This document shows positions 45,656 through 53,529 of a stretch of DNA of 64,000 nucleotides, piece after piece; position 1 is the first letter of the stretch; every line of letters begins with the position of its first letter. Both the position numbers and the translations under genes were made by a program. Under the pieces are notes generated by a model, which saw only the letters and a program-made list of their open reading frames with translations, had not been told where the DNA came from and ran no database searches. The DNA lies in the NCBI RefSeq assembly GCF_023197165.1, contig NZ_JALPRD010000008.1, forward strand, positions 175,157-239,156, given 5' to 3'. Source of the DNA: Sphingopyxis sp. MSC1_008. GTDB taxonomy: Bacteria > Pseudomonadota > Alphaproteobacteria > Sphingomonadales > Sphingomonadaceae.

Positions 45656-47053
45656 ATGAAATATGATCCGATCGATCCGGCGGCGCCGATCCTCGACCAG
45701 TCGGTTGCGAGCGACTGCGGCGAGCTTGCCGTGGGGTGCAGCGATGCCGCGGGGCGCATCGAGCGGGCGACCGACCAGATGGATCGCCAGATCGCCGAAC
45801 TCGGCCGGCTCGAGGAATATGTTGTCAGCCTTGAGGCCGACCAGCGCCAGATCGCCGATTCGACCGATGAGGCGAAATTGCTTTCGGCGCGGGCGTGCGA
45901 ACAGCTCGATACCGGCGCCGAGCGCGTTAATGCCGCGGTCAGTGAATTCCGTTCGGTCATCGACCTCGTTGCGCGCCTCGGCACGCATGTCACCAATTTC
46001 GCCGCAGTGATGGAACAGGTGCAGCAGGTCAGCCAGTCGATCGAACAGATCGCGAAGACGACGAACATGCTCGCACTGAACGCCGCGATCGAAGCCGAGC
46101 GCGCCGGCGATGCCGGCCGCACGTTCGCCGTCGTCGCCGCCGAAGTGAAGAAGCTGGCGCAGAACACGCGCGGCGCGACCGACGAAATCCGCCGCAGCAT
46201 CGGCAGCCTCGCCGCCGAGGCGAGCGGGCTCGTGACCGAAATCCAGTCGGGTGTCGAACAGTCGAGCCGCGCCGAGGCGCAGTTCGAAACGATCACCGAC
46301 GCGCTGCATGACGCGACGCACCTCGTCGCGCTGCTCGACGACCAGAGCGACCGCATCGCGCAATCGAGCGCGATGGTCCATGCCAATGGCGCGAAGGTGC
46401 GCGAGGCGCTCGACAGCGTCGTCACCTCGGTGCGCGACAATAGCTCGACCTTGGTGGGCACGCGCGATTCGATCCTGTCGATGGAGCATGTGTCGAACCG
46501 CATGTTCAACGCAGTGATCTCGGCGGGCGTATCCCCGCAGGATTCGGCAATCGTTGCCTTGGCGGCGAAGGTACGCGACGAGTTCGTCGGGCTGGCCGAA
46601 CGCGCGGTCGCGCACGGCGAGCTGGCGATGGAGCAGCTGTTCGACACAAATTATGTCCGCGTCCCGAACTCGAACCCCGAACGTTTTCGTACGTCGCTCT
46701 GCGACTGGGCCGATGCGCACTGGCGCCCGCTGTTCGATCGCATCGTCGCGCAGCATCCCGAGATCAAGATGTCGTCGGCGGGCGACATGAACGGCTTCCT
46801 GCCGACGCATATCACCGATTGCTCGCGCGCGCCGACCGGCGACCTCGAGCATGACACCGCGCATTGCCGCAACGGTCGGCTGCTCTATGACGAAACCGAC
46901 GCCGCGGCGAAACGCAGCACGGCGCCGTTTTTTATGACGGTCTATCGGCAGGAAGGCGACGGCATCAATTACGTGACCGTGCGCAACGTCTATATGCCCG
47001 CGGTGATCAACGGCCGCCGCTGGGGCGATGTCGAGGTGGCTTACCAGTTATAG
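45656..47053 (+). CDS. Soluble methyl-accepting chemotaxis-type receptor with C-terminal sensor domain
   Basis: This 465-residue protein has no transmembrane helix. A coiled-coil start leads into the MCP signalling hairpin (tip about 130-170, with A-L-N-A-A-I-E-A-E-R-A-G). A C-terminal sensor domain follows (about 330-465). Its motifs N-G-F-L-P-T-H, C-R-N-G-R-L, Y-D-E-T-D and G-R-R-W-G-D-V-E-V-A-Y match a Cache-like module found at the end of many cytoplasmic MCPs. The protein probably senses an internal or redox signal and passes it to CheA. No che genes are nearby. A REPIN-like element follows its stop directly. Confidence 0.85.
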   Translation: MKYDPIDPAAPILDQSVASDCGELAVGCSDAAGRIERATDQMDRQIAELGRLEEYVVSLEADQRQIADSTDEAKLLSARACEQLDTGAERVNAAVSEFRSVIDLVARLGTHVTNFAAVMEQVQQVSQSIEQIAKTTNMLALNAAIEAERAGDAGRTFAVVAAEVKKLAQNTRGATDEIRRSIGSLAAEASGLVTEIQSGVEQSSRAEAQFETITDALHDATHLVALLDDQSDRIAQSSAMVHANGAKVREALDSVVTSVRDNSSTLVGTRDSILSMEHVSNRMFNAVISAGVSPQDSAIVALAAKVRDEFVGLAERAVAHGELAMEQLFDTNYVRVPNSNPERFRTSLCDWADAHWRPLFDRIVAQHPEIKMSSAGDMNGFLPTHITDCSRAPTGDLEHDTAHCRNGRLLYDETDAAAKRSTAPFFMTVYRQEGDGINYVTVRNVYMPAVINGRRWGDVEVAYQL

Positions 47054-47054
47054 C

Positions 47055-47132
47055 CGTCATCCCAGCGAAAGCTGGGATCGCTCAACTGGCGGCGCGTGGT
47101 CGATAGCGGTCCCAGCTTTCGCTGGGACGACG
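47055..47132. repeat. REPIN-like paired inverted repeat (copy 4)
   Basis: CGTCATCCCAGC-GAAA-GCTGGG faces CCCAGC-TTTC-GCTGGGACGACG, with a GNRA-type tetraloop in the left hairpin. It lies between the convergent stops of the chemoreceptor and MoxR genes. Confidence 0.8.
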
Positions 47133-47138
47133 ATATGT

Positions 47139-47984
47139 TCAGCTACCCTGACGCCGCGCCATAAACGCCAGCTTCTCGAACAGCATCACATCCTGCTCAT
47201 TCTTGAGCAGCGCGCCGTGGAGCGGGGGGATCGCCTTGCCGACGTCGCGGTTCTGCAGGACCTCGAGCGGCATATCCTCGTTGAGCAGCAGCTTCAGCCA
47301 GTCGATGAGTTCGCTCGTCGAGGGCTTTTTCTTGAGGCCGGGAACTTCGCGGACCTCGTAGAAGATATCCATCGCGCGGCTGACCAGCGTCTTCTGGATT
47401 CCGGGAAAATGGACGTCGACGATCGACGCCATCGTGTCGCGGTCGGGGAATTTGATATAGTGGAAGAAGCAGCGGCGCAGGAAGGCGTCGGGCAGTTCCT
47501 TTTCATTGTTCGAGGTGATGACGACGATCGGGCGTTCCTTCGCGGTCACCGTCTCGTCGGTCTCATAGACATGGAAAGCCATGCGATCGAGTTCCTGAAG
47601 CAAATCGTTCGGGAATTCGATGTCGGCCTTGTCGATTTCGTCGATCAGCAGCACGGGGAGCTTGGGCGAAGTGAACGCCTCCCACAATTTGCCCTTGCGG
47701 ATATAGTTGCGAATATCGTGGACGCGCTCTTCGCCGAGCTGGCCATCGCGCAGGCGCGCGACCGCGTCATATTCGTAGAGGCCCTGCTGCGCCTTGGTGG
47801 TCGACTTGATGTTCCAGGTGATCAGCGGCGCGTCGAACGCCTTCGCGATCTCTTCGGCAAGCACGGTCTTGCCGGTGCCGGGTTCGCCCTTCACGAGCAA
47901 GGGGCGGCGCAGCAACGTCGCGGCGTTGACCGCGACCTTCAGGTCGTCGGTGGCGATATAGGCGCTGGTGCCTTCGAAACGCAT
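47139..47984 (-). CDS. MoxR-type AAA+ ATPase
   Basis: This 281-residue AAA+ ATPase has Walker A G-E-P-G-T-G-K-T at 33-40, Walker B V-L-L-I-D-E-I-D-K, sensor 1 V-I-T-S-N-N and the R-R-C-F-F-H arginine region. It belongs to the CoxD-like MoxR branch that acts with a VWA protein as a metallochaperone or assembly machine. Its expected partner is the CoxE-like protein at 43154-44332. The start is clear; an upstream tract carries a long repeat element. Confidence 0.9.
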   Translation of the reverse strand: MRFEGTSAYIATDDLKVAVNAATLLRRPLLVKGEPGTGKTVLAEEIAKAFDAPLITWNIKSTTKAQQGLYEYDAVARLRDGQLGEERVHDIRNYIRKGKLWEAFTSPKLPVLLIDEIDKADIEFPNDLLQELDRMAFHVYETDETVTAKERPIVVITSNNEKELPDAFLRRCFFHYIKFPDRDTMASIVDVHFPGIQKTLVSRAMDIFYEVREVPGLKKKPSTSELIDWLKLLLNEDMPLEVLQNRDVGKAIPPLHGALLKNEQDVMLFEKLAFMARRQGS

Positions 47985-48050
47985 CGGCTCTTTCCCTTAA
48001 CGTGAACGTCAAGCGGACATAGCGGCGGGAGGGGGAGGGTGCAAGCTTGT

Positions 48051-48171
48051 CTCCCCTCCCGCAAGCGGGAGGGGCAGCGAGACTTGCGAACTTGTTCGCT
48101 AGTCGCAGCGGGGTGGGCTGATCGCAACGTTGCAGGCCCACCCCCGACCCCTCCCGCAAGCGGGAGGGGAG
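48051..48171. repeat. REPIN-like paired inverted repeat (copy 5, long form)
   Basis: The outer arms are identical hairpins, CCCCTCCCGC-AA-GCGGGAGGGG, at both ends. The inside has a second nested pair, GGGGTGGGC and GCCCACCCC. At 121 bases it is the longest copy. It lies between the unknown gene at 48177 and moxR, both on the minus strand. Confidence 0.8.
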
Positions 48172-48176
48172 AAGGA

Positions 48177-48848
48177 TTAAGGATGCGCGCGGCTCGCGGC
48201 GCGCGCCGCCATCAGGTCCCACAGGCCGCTGTGCTGGGTGATCAACTGCTGCGCACCGAACGCCATCGCGCGTTCTACCGCCGGGGTTTGGGCGACGGTC
48301 GCGGCGAGGCGGGCGGTGCCCGGAAGGTCGGGGAGGGTACAGGTCGGTGGGGCGAGATCGAGCCGCAACGCGCTGATGTCGAGCAGGACGCGGATCGTCC
48401 GCCAGTCGAGCGTCAGCGCGATCGCGGCGCCGAGCGCGCAGCCGTGGCGGTCCGATTCGGCAAGCATGTCGATCGCCTTGCGCTGCGCGGCAACCGCGGC
48501 CTCGCACTGCGCCTGGCCCTGCGTGCTCGGCACCGGGCCGACCGCCGAGGCGATCCTGGTCAGAAAGGCACGCTCCTGGACGAAGGCATCGGCCGCTTCG
48601 CCCATCCACTGGCGCGACGCGGGGTCGACGGCCTTGCGCGCGGCATTGTCGATCACGCCCGGATAACGGCCGTGGAGCAGGCAAAGGAAGTGCACCGCGT
48701 CGGCGAGGTTGCGCATCGCCTCGGGGCCGCTCGACAGCGCGCCCGAGCGGACGTGCGGATGCGCGCCGGTGCCGTCGCTGGCGACCAGCGCATCGAGCAA
48801 TTCGGCGACGCTGCGCGTCTGTGCCTGGGGCTGGGGCGATTGGCTCAA
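48177..48848 (-). CDS. Hypothetical helical protein
   Basis: This 223-residue protein is read from a TTG at 48848, seven bases after GAGGA; an earlier in-frame TTG has no ribosome-binding site. It is mostly helical, with A-M-R-N-L-A-D-A-V-H-F-L-C-L-L-H-G near 55 and many alanines. It has no signal peptide or membrane helix. The family was not recognised. It lies upstream of moxR on the same strand, separated by a repeat element, so a shared transcript is possible but not shown. Confidence 0.6.
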   Translation of the reverse strand: MSQSPQPQAQTRSVAELLDALVASDGTGAHPHVRSGALSSGPEAMRNLADAVHFLCLLHGRYPGVIDNAARKAVDPASRQWMGEAADAFVQERAFLTRIASAVGPVPSTQGQAQCEAAVAAQRKAIDMLAESDRHGCALGAAIALTLDWRTIRVLLDISALRLDLAPPTCTLPDLPGTARLAATVAQTPAVERAMAFGAQQLITQHSGLWDLMAARAASRAHP

Positions 48849-48996
48849 GGCATGATCCTCGCTGTGGCGGGGCGCTGGCGCCCAAGCCAATGGAATTACA
48901 GCGATCGGTCATAGATCAACGTCGTAAACGACGCGTTTATAAGCGGCGTTTTGATTTGCCGCGGAGCTGTTCCAGTCAGGGACAGGAAACCAAAGA

Positions 48997-49029
48997 GACC
49001 GGCAAGCCCCGGGGAGAAGCTTGCCGGTC
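48997..49029 (-). terminator. Strong hairpin downstream of the pspC-like gene
   Basis: GACCGGCAAGC and GCTTGCCGGTC form a perfect 11-bp stem with an 11-base loop. On the minus strand it is followed by TCTTTGGTTT, a partial U-tract. It lies about 80 bases after the pspC-like stop and may end that transcript. A second GC-rich hairpin (49070-49102) lies between the two. Confidence 0.45.
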
Positions 49030-49109
49030 CCATCGATATGGCGCCGGGGGGACGCCATTGAAGCGGAGCGGCCGGACTCAAGGGAGAGGGAGTGTCCGGC
49101 CGGCTCTGC

Positions 49110-49400
49110 TCAAGCTGCGAGTGCAAGTTCCTCGGTCTTTTCGGCCTGCGGCGCGGTGACTTCGATCGCGCTCGGCGCGGGCTGGGCCGCCGCCTTGGCG
49201 GGGAAAGTCAGGCGCGAGGCCAGGACGACCAGGCCAAGGGCGAAATAGCCGATGAAGGTCTGGACCGGGAAGAAGAAGAGCGGCGCGACGAAGGCGAGGC
49301 GCAGCCACAGCGGGTTGAAGCCAAAATCCTGGCCAACGGCCTCGCAGATACCGAAGAAGGTATCGCGGCGGCGGAAGAGGTTGGTGGTTTCGTTTTCCAT
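49110..49400 (-). CDS. Small PspC-domain membrane protein
   Basis: This 96-residue protein has a PspC domain at about 8-62: F-R-R-R-D-T-F-F-G-I-C-E-A-V-G-Q-D-F-G, then a hydrophobic stretch L-A-F-V-A-P-L-F-F-F and a second helix before T-F-P. The last 25 residues are Ala/Glu-rich and cytoplasmic. PspC proteins sense inner-membrane stress and belong to the phage-shock response. A sigma-54-type promoter 56-72 bases upstream supports that role. No pspF, pspA or pspB is in the window. Confidence 0.78.
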   Translation of the reverse strand: MENETTNLFRRRDTFFGICEAVGQDFGFNPLWLRLAFVAPLFFFPVQTFIGYFALGLVVLASRLTFPAKAAAQPAPSAIEVTAPQAEKTEELALAA

Positions 49401-49455
49401 CTTTTTGTCTTTCCCTTTGGCTGCAGGCACTGCCCCGCGCCGATGCCGAATGCAT

Positions 49456-49472
49456 CGCAAAGGTCGTGCCAA
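49456..49472 (-). promoter_or_regulatory. Sigma-54-type -24/-12 promoter before the pspC-like gene
   Basis: On the minus strand the sequence TTGGCACGACCTTTGCG runs from 49472 to 49456. It has GG at 49470-49469 and GC at 49458-49457, separated by exactly 10 bases, and matches the TGGCAC-N5-TTGC consensus almost completely. The start point would be near 49446, giving a leader of about 46 bases. E. coli psp genes are also sigma-54 dependent. Confidence 0.7.
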
Positions 49473-49545
49473 TTTTTGCGAGCCCCAGATTTCCGAGCTT
49501 TTTTGTGTCAGCCGCGTTGGGCGGCCTGCTCTGGATCGTGAATCG

Positions 49546-49564
49546 ATTCCCAACGGGTGGGAAT
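49546..49564. promoter_or_regulatory. ATTCCCA-N5-TGGGAAT inverted repeat, possible enhancer site
   Basis: Perfect 7-bp arms flank a 5-bp spacer about 85 bases upstream of the -24 element. That is the usual place for a sigma-54 activator site. The rest of the 311-base gap 49401-49711 holds no gene; a 31-codon frame starting M-T-G-S-G on the minus strand has no support. Confidence 0.5.
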
Positions 49565-49711
49565 GATTGCCATTTGATGGGTGGCGCCTGAACCGGTCAT
49601 GAAGCCTCCCGCCCTGATGACGTCGGCTATCTGGGGCGCGAAGATGAAGATTTAAAGAAGGTAGCGCGAAAAAATTGTGCGGCGCAGCATCGCGCAAGCT
49701 TTTGGTTCGAT

Positions 49712-50785
49712 TTAGGAAGTCGGGCGATGTGGGGCGCTGATCCTCGCCGGCCGTACGAAAAACATCGCCCCGACGACGCATGCGCCGAAGAGCAGGCATT
49801 CGATGCCCGACGTCGCCGCCTTGCTGCCCGCGCCGAAGCCGCTTTCGCCAAAGAGGGCGCCGATCACATCGAGCCGGAAGCGCGATTCGGGGAAGCGTCG
49901 GAGCAGGAAGTCGAGGCTGCCGCCGAGGAAAGTCCCGCCCGAGAGTGAAATCGCGACACCCGACACGCCCGCCACCAGCCCGCCCACGGCGGCACTCCGC
50001 GCCAGGCTGAGCGCGTGGTGGCGCGCCGCCCATGTGGCGACGCCGACGGCCGCGCCCAATATCAGCCCTTCGGGTGCGCCGGTCATGTCGCCCGGCGATT
50101 GACCGAGCAGCAAGGCGAAGGCGTCGAGGCCGACGAGCTTTGCCGCCCCACCGGTCATAAAGCCGCCGATCGCACCGCCCAGCATGGCCCATTGCCAGCG
50201 GTCGCCGCGCGCGAGTTCGGCCGCGGCCAGCCCTGTGCCGACCCCGATGCCAGCAACCAGCCCGACCACCATGTTGATTGCGAGCAGCACGAACAGCGCC
50301 GACGTCGCGCCCATCGCGGGGCCGACGCCGATGCTGAGGCCATAGAAAAGACCGCCGAGCACACCGGCGATGCCGCCGCCGGCCGTTGCCGCGGCGCTGA
50401 CCAGCAGGAAGCGCCGCCATCGGTCGCCGGCGAACGCGGCGCGGTCGGCGGGGCGGGGATCGGTTGTCATGACCTCCGCCGCGCCGATGAAGCGATAGCC
50501 GTGCTTGGGGACCGTCTCGATCAAATGCGGTCGTGCCGCATCGTCGCCGAGCAGGCGGCGCAGCGTGCGAATGCATTGGGTGAGCGCTTCATCGGTGACC
50601 GGCACGCCGCGCCATACCTCGTCCATGAAGCGATCCTTGGTGACGAGCCGCCCGCGTTCGCGCAGCAACAGAGTCAGCGCGTCGAAATAGCGATTGCTGA
50701 GTTCGACGGGCGCACCGCGCCGGCAGAGGCTGCGATCGGCGGGATCGACCGTGAAATCATCGAACTGATAGCGGTCCGGCTTCAT
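49712..50785 (-). CDS. OmpR-type winged-helix regulator with membrane domain
   Basis: This 357-residue protein has an N-terminal OmpR/PhoB-type winged helix (about 1-102; D-E-V-W-R-G-V-P-V-T-D-E-A-L-T-Q-C-I-R-T-L-R and P-K-H-G-Y-R-F). About six or more glycine-rich hydrophobic helices follow, to about 350. It is thus a membrane-bound one-component regulator like CadC or ToxR, but with a polytopic rather than periplasmic sensor part. It is divergent from the unknown membrane protein at 50872 and may control that gene or the pspC-like gene downstream. Confidence 0.8.
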   Translation of the reverse strand: MKPDRYQFDDFTVDPADRSLCRRGAPVELSNRYFDALTLLLRERGRLVTKDRFMDEVWRGVPVTDEALTQCIRTLRRLLGDDAARPHLIETVPKHGYRFIGAAEVMTTDPRPADRAAFAGDRWRRFLLVSAAATAGGGIAGVLGGLFYGLSIGVGPAMGATSALFVLLAINMVVGLVAGIGVGTGLAAAELARGDRWQWAMLGGAIGGFMTGGAAKLVGLDAFALLLGQSPGDMTGAPEGLILGAAVGVATWAARHHALSLARSAAVGGLVAGVSGVAISLSGGTFLGGSLDFLLRRFPESRFRLDVIGALFGESGFGAGSKAATSGIECLLFGACVVGAMFFVRPARISAPHRPTS

Positions 50786-50871
50786 TTTTCAGCAAAATCT
50801 CACGAACTGCTCATGCCGCTCATCGGCCGGCAGCGCAGGGTAGAGCCTCACATATCAAAGGAGGCAAGTCC

Positions 50872-51429
50872 ATGGTGAGCGATGTGCAAATGGGGTGGAA
50901 TGGTTGGCGCGTGATGCGCTGGGGGATTGCAGCGGCGTTGCTGCTGACCCCGGCTGTGATGATGCAGGTCAGCGAGGAATGGAATTGGGGGCCAGCGTCT
51001 TTCGTCCTCGCCGGGGTGATGATCTGCGGCCCGATCCTCGTCTACGAGCGCACGGCGCGCCTGTGGCCAAGCCTCGCCTATCGCGGCGGGGCGGCGGTGG
51101 CGCTGGTCGTGTCCTTCCTGATAATCTGGATCAATCTGGCTGTGGGGATCGTCGGCGAGGACAATCCGATCAATTTCAGCTTCTTCATGCTCATATTCGC
51201 GTCGGCCGTCGGCGCCTTTGCCGCGCGGTTCCAGCCGGACGGCATGGCGCGCGCGATGCTCGGCACCGCGGCGGTGCAGATGCTGCTCGCGATTGCAATT
51301 GCGACGGCACCCTCGACGCAGCGCGAACCCGGCGGAGCGGTGAGTGTACTCGTCCTGTGCGGCTTTTTCGCGGGTCTGTGGCTCGTCTCGGCGGCGCTCT
51401 TCCACAAGGCGACGCGAGACGCGCGCTAA
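50872..51429 (+). CDS. Hypothetical inner-membrane protein
   Basis: This 185-residue protein has an AAAGGAGG ribosome-binding site eight bases before its ATG, so expression is likely strong. It has about five or six hydrophobic helices, with W-N-W-G-P-A-S-F and G-E-D-N-P-I-N-F in the loops. The family was not recognised with certainty. It is divergent from the membrane-bound winged-helix regulator, which is its probable controller, and ends at a terminator shared with rpoD. Confidence 0.72.
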   Translation: MVSDVQMGWNGWRVMRWGIAAALLLTPAVMMQVSEEWNWGPASFVLAGVMICGPILVYERTARLWPSLAYRGGAAVALVVSFLIIWINLAVGIVGEDNPINFSFFMLIFASAVGAFAARFQPDGMARAMLGTAAVQMLLAIAIATAPSTQREPGGAVSVLVLCGFFAGLWLVSAALFHKATRDAR

Positions 51430-51436
51430 AAAAAAA

Positions 51437-51456
51437 GGCCCCGCCGGAGCGGGGCC
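51437..51456. terminator. Bidirectional intrinsic terminator
   Basis: The hairpin GGCCCCGC-CGGA-GCGGGGCC is preceded by nine A on the left and followed by TTTGTTTT on the right. It can thus stop transcription from both the membrane-protein gene (plus) and rpoD (minus), whose coding sequences end close by on each side. Confidence 0.9.
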
Positions 51457-51462
51457 TTTGTT

Positions 51463-53490
51463 TTACTGGTCGAGGAAGCTGCGCATCTTGCGGCTGCGCG
51501 ACGGGTGCTTCAGCTTGCGGAGCGCCTTCGCCTCGATCTGGCGAATACGTTCGCGCGTCACACTGAACTGCTGGCCCACTTCCTCCAGCGTATGATCGGT
51601 GTTCATCCCGATGCCGAAGCGCATGCGGAGAACACGTTCCTCACGCGGCGTAAGCGACGCAAGGACTCGCGTAACCGTTTCCTTGAGGTTCGACTGTACC
51701 GCGGCATCGACCGGAATGACCGCATTCTTGTCCTCGATGAAATCGCCGAGGTGGCTGTCTTCCTCGTCGCCGATCGGCGTTTCGAGGCTGATCGGCTCCT
51801 TGGCGATCTTCATCACCTTGCGGACCTTTTCGAGCGGCATCGACAGACGCTCGGCCATTTCCTCAGGCGTAGGCTCGCGGCCGCTTTCGTGGAGGAACTG
51901 GCGGCTGCAGCGGACGAGCTTGTTGATCGTCTCGATCATATGGACCGGGATACGGATCGTGCGCGCCTGATCGGCGATCGAGCGGGTGATCGCCTGCCGG
52001 ATCCACCAGGTCGCATAGGTCGAGAACTTGTAACCGCGGCGATACTCGAACTTGTCGACCGCCTTCATCAGGCCGATATTGCCTTCCTGGATCAGGTCGA
52101 GGAATTGCAGGCCGCGGTTCGTATATTTCTTGGCGATCGAGATCACGAGACGCAGGTTCGCTTCGACCATTTCCTTCTTGGCGATACGCGCTTCGCGCTC
52201 GCCCTTCTGGACCATGTTCACGACGCGGCGGAATTCGGTCAGGCTCATGCCCGCAGCTTGCGCGATTTCCGAAATCTCGATGCGGATGCGGTCTACGGCA
52301 CCGGCTTCATTCTCGGCGAACGCAGCCCATTTCTTGTCGATCGACCCGACGCCATCGATCCAGTTTTCTTCCAGCTCGCGCCCGACATAATTGTCGAGGA
52401 ACGACTTGCGCGGCACCTTGTGGCGTTCGGCAAGGCGCAGCATCTGGCCGCCGAGCGCGGTCAGGCGCCGGTTATAGCTGTAGAGCTGGTCGACGAGATA
52501 TTCGATCTTGGTGTTGTGGAACTGCACGCTCTCAACCTGCGCGGTGAGTTCCTCGCGCAGCTTGTGATACTTCTTTTCCGACGCCGACGGGAATTCCTCG
52601 CCGCCCGAGAGCGACTCAAGTCGCGCGTCCTGCAGCTTCGAGAAGGCCTTGAAGCTCTTGGTGATGTTCGCGAACTTTTCGAGCGCGTCGGGCTTCAGCA
52701 GCTCTTCCATCGCCGCGAGGCTGAGGGTGTTGTCTTCCTCATCCTCTTCGAAGGTTTCGCGCTTGCCCGACGAATTTTCGCCGTCCTCGTCATCCGAGTC
52801 GGCTGCGGGCTCTTCCTCGACTTCGTCCTCGTCCTTGAACGAGACGCCGGCGGTTTTTTCGCTGATTTCGCCGTTGTCCTCGGCGCCCTCTTCCTCGAGA
52901 TTTTCGGGAACCGGGTCCTTCGAGAGCATCGCTTCGAGATCGACGATCTCGCGCAGCTGCATGTCGCCATTGTTCAGCGCGGTCGACCAGTCGATGATCG
53001 CGTTGAAGGTCAGCGGGCTTTCGCACAGACCCAGGATCATCGTGTCGCGGCCCGCCTCGATGCGCTTCGCGATCGCGATTTCGCCTTCGCGGCTGAGCAG
53101 CTCGACCGCGCCCATTTCGCGCAGGTACATGCGAACGGGATCGTCGGTGCGATCGACCGTTTCCTTCTTCTTTTCGATCGCGGGGTTCGAAACCGAACCG
53201 GTGCCGGCGCTGACGTCGACTTCGTCGTCGGGTTCGGCGTCGGCCTCTTCCTGCACATCCTCGTCACTTTCAACGATGTTGATGCCCATGTCGGAAATCG
53301 CCGACATGATATCCTCGATCTGCTCGGACGACATCTCGTCCTGCGGCAGCGCCGCATTCAGCTCGTCATAGGTCAGGTAACCGCGCTTCTTGCCGCGCGC
53401 GATCAGCTTTTTGACGTCGGCCTCGTTGAGGTCGATCAGCGGGCTGTCGGTGTCGGTATCGGTGTCGGCTGCGGTGCTTTTGGTGGCCAT
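51463..53490 (-). CDS. rpoD: RNA polymerase sigma factor 70
   Basis: This 675-residue protein is the housekeeping sigma factor. Region 1.1 and a long acidic insert (about 200-250, E/D-rich) come first. Region 2 contains [16 protein letters not shown] and [10 protein letters not shown], and region 4 ends with [17 protein letters not shown]. The size is normal for Alphaproteobacteria. It lies 39 bases downstream of dnaG on the same strand. Confidence 0.98.
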   Translation of the reverse strand: MATKSTAADTDTDTDSPLIDLNEADVKKLIARGKKRGYLTYDELNAALPQDEMSSEQIEDIMSAISDMGINIVESDEDVQEEADAEPDDEVDVSAGTGSVSNPAIEKKKETVDRTDDPVRMYLREMGAVELLSREGEIAIAKRIEAGRDTMILGLCESPLTFNAIIDWSTALNNGDMQLREIVDLEAMLSKDPVPENLEEEGAEDNGEISEKTAGVSFKDEDEVEEEPAADSDDEDGENSSGKRETFEEDEEDNTLSLAAMEELLKPDALEKFANITKSFKAFSKLQDARLESLSGGEEFPSASEKKYHKLREELTAQVESVQFHNTKIEYLVDQLYSYNRRLTALGGQMLRLAERHKVPRKSFLDNYVGRELEENWIDGVGSIDKKWAAFAENEAGAVDRIRIEISEIAQAAGMSLTEFRRVVNMVQKGEREARIAKKEMVEANLRLVISIAKKYTNRGLQFLDLIQEGNIGLMKAVDKFEYRRGYKFSTYATWWIRQAITRSIADQARTIRIPVHMIETINKLVRCSRQFLHESGREPTPEEMAERLSMPLEKVRKVMKIAKEPISLETPIGDEEDSHLGDFIEDKNAVIPVDAAVQSNLKETVTRVLASLTPREERVLRMRFGIGMNTDHTLEEVGQQFSVTRERIRQIEAKALRKLKHPSRSRKMRSFLDQ

Positions 53491-53529
53491 ATTTGTTCCT
53501 GCCTAGGGGGCAATAAGGTGGTTTCGGTT

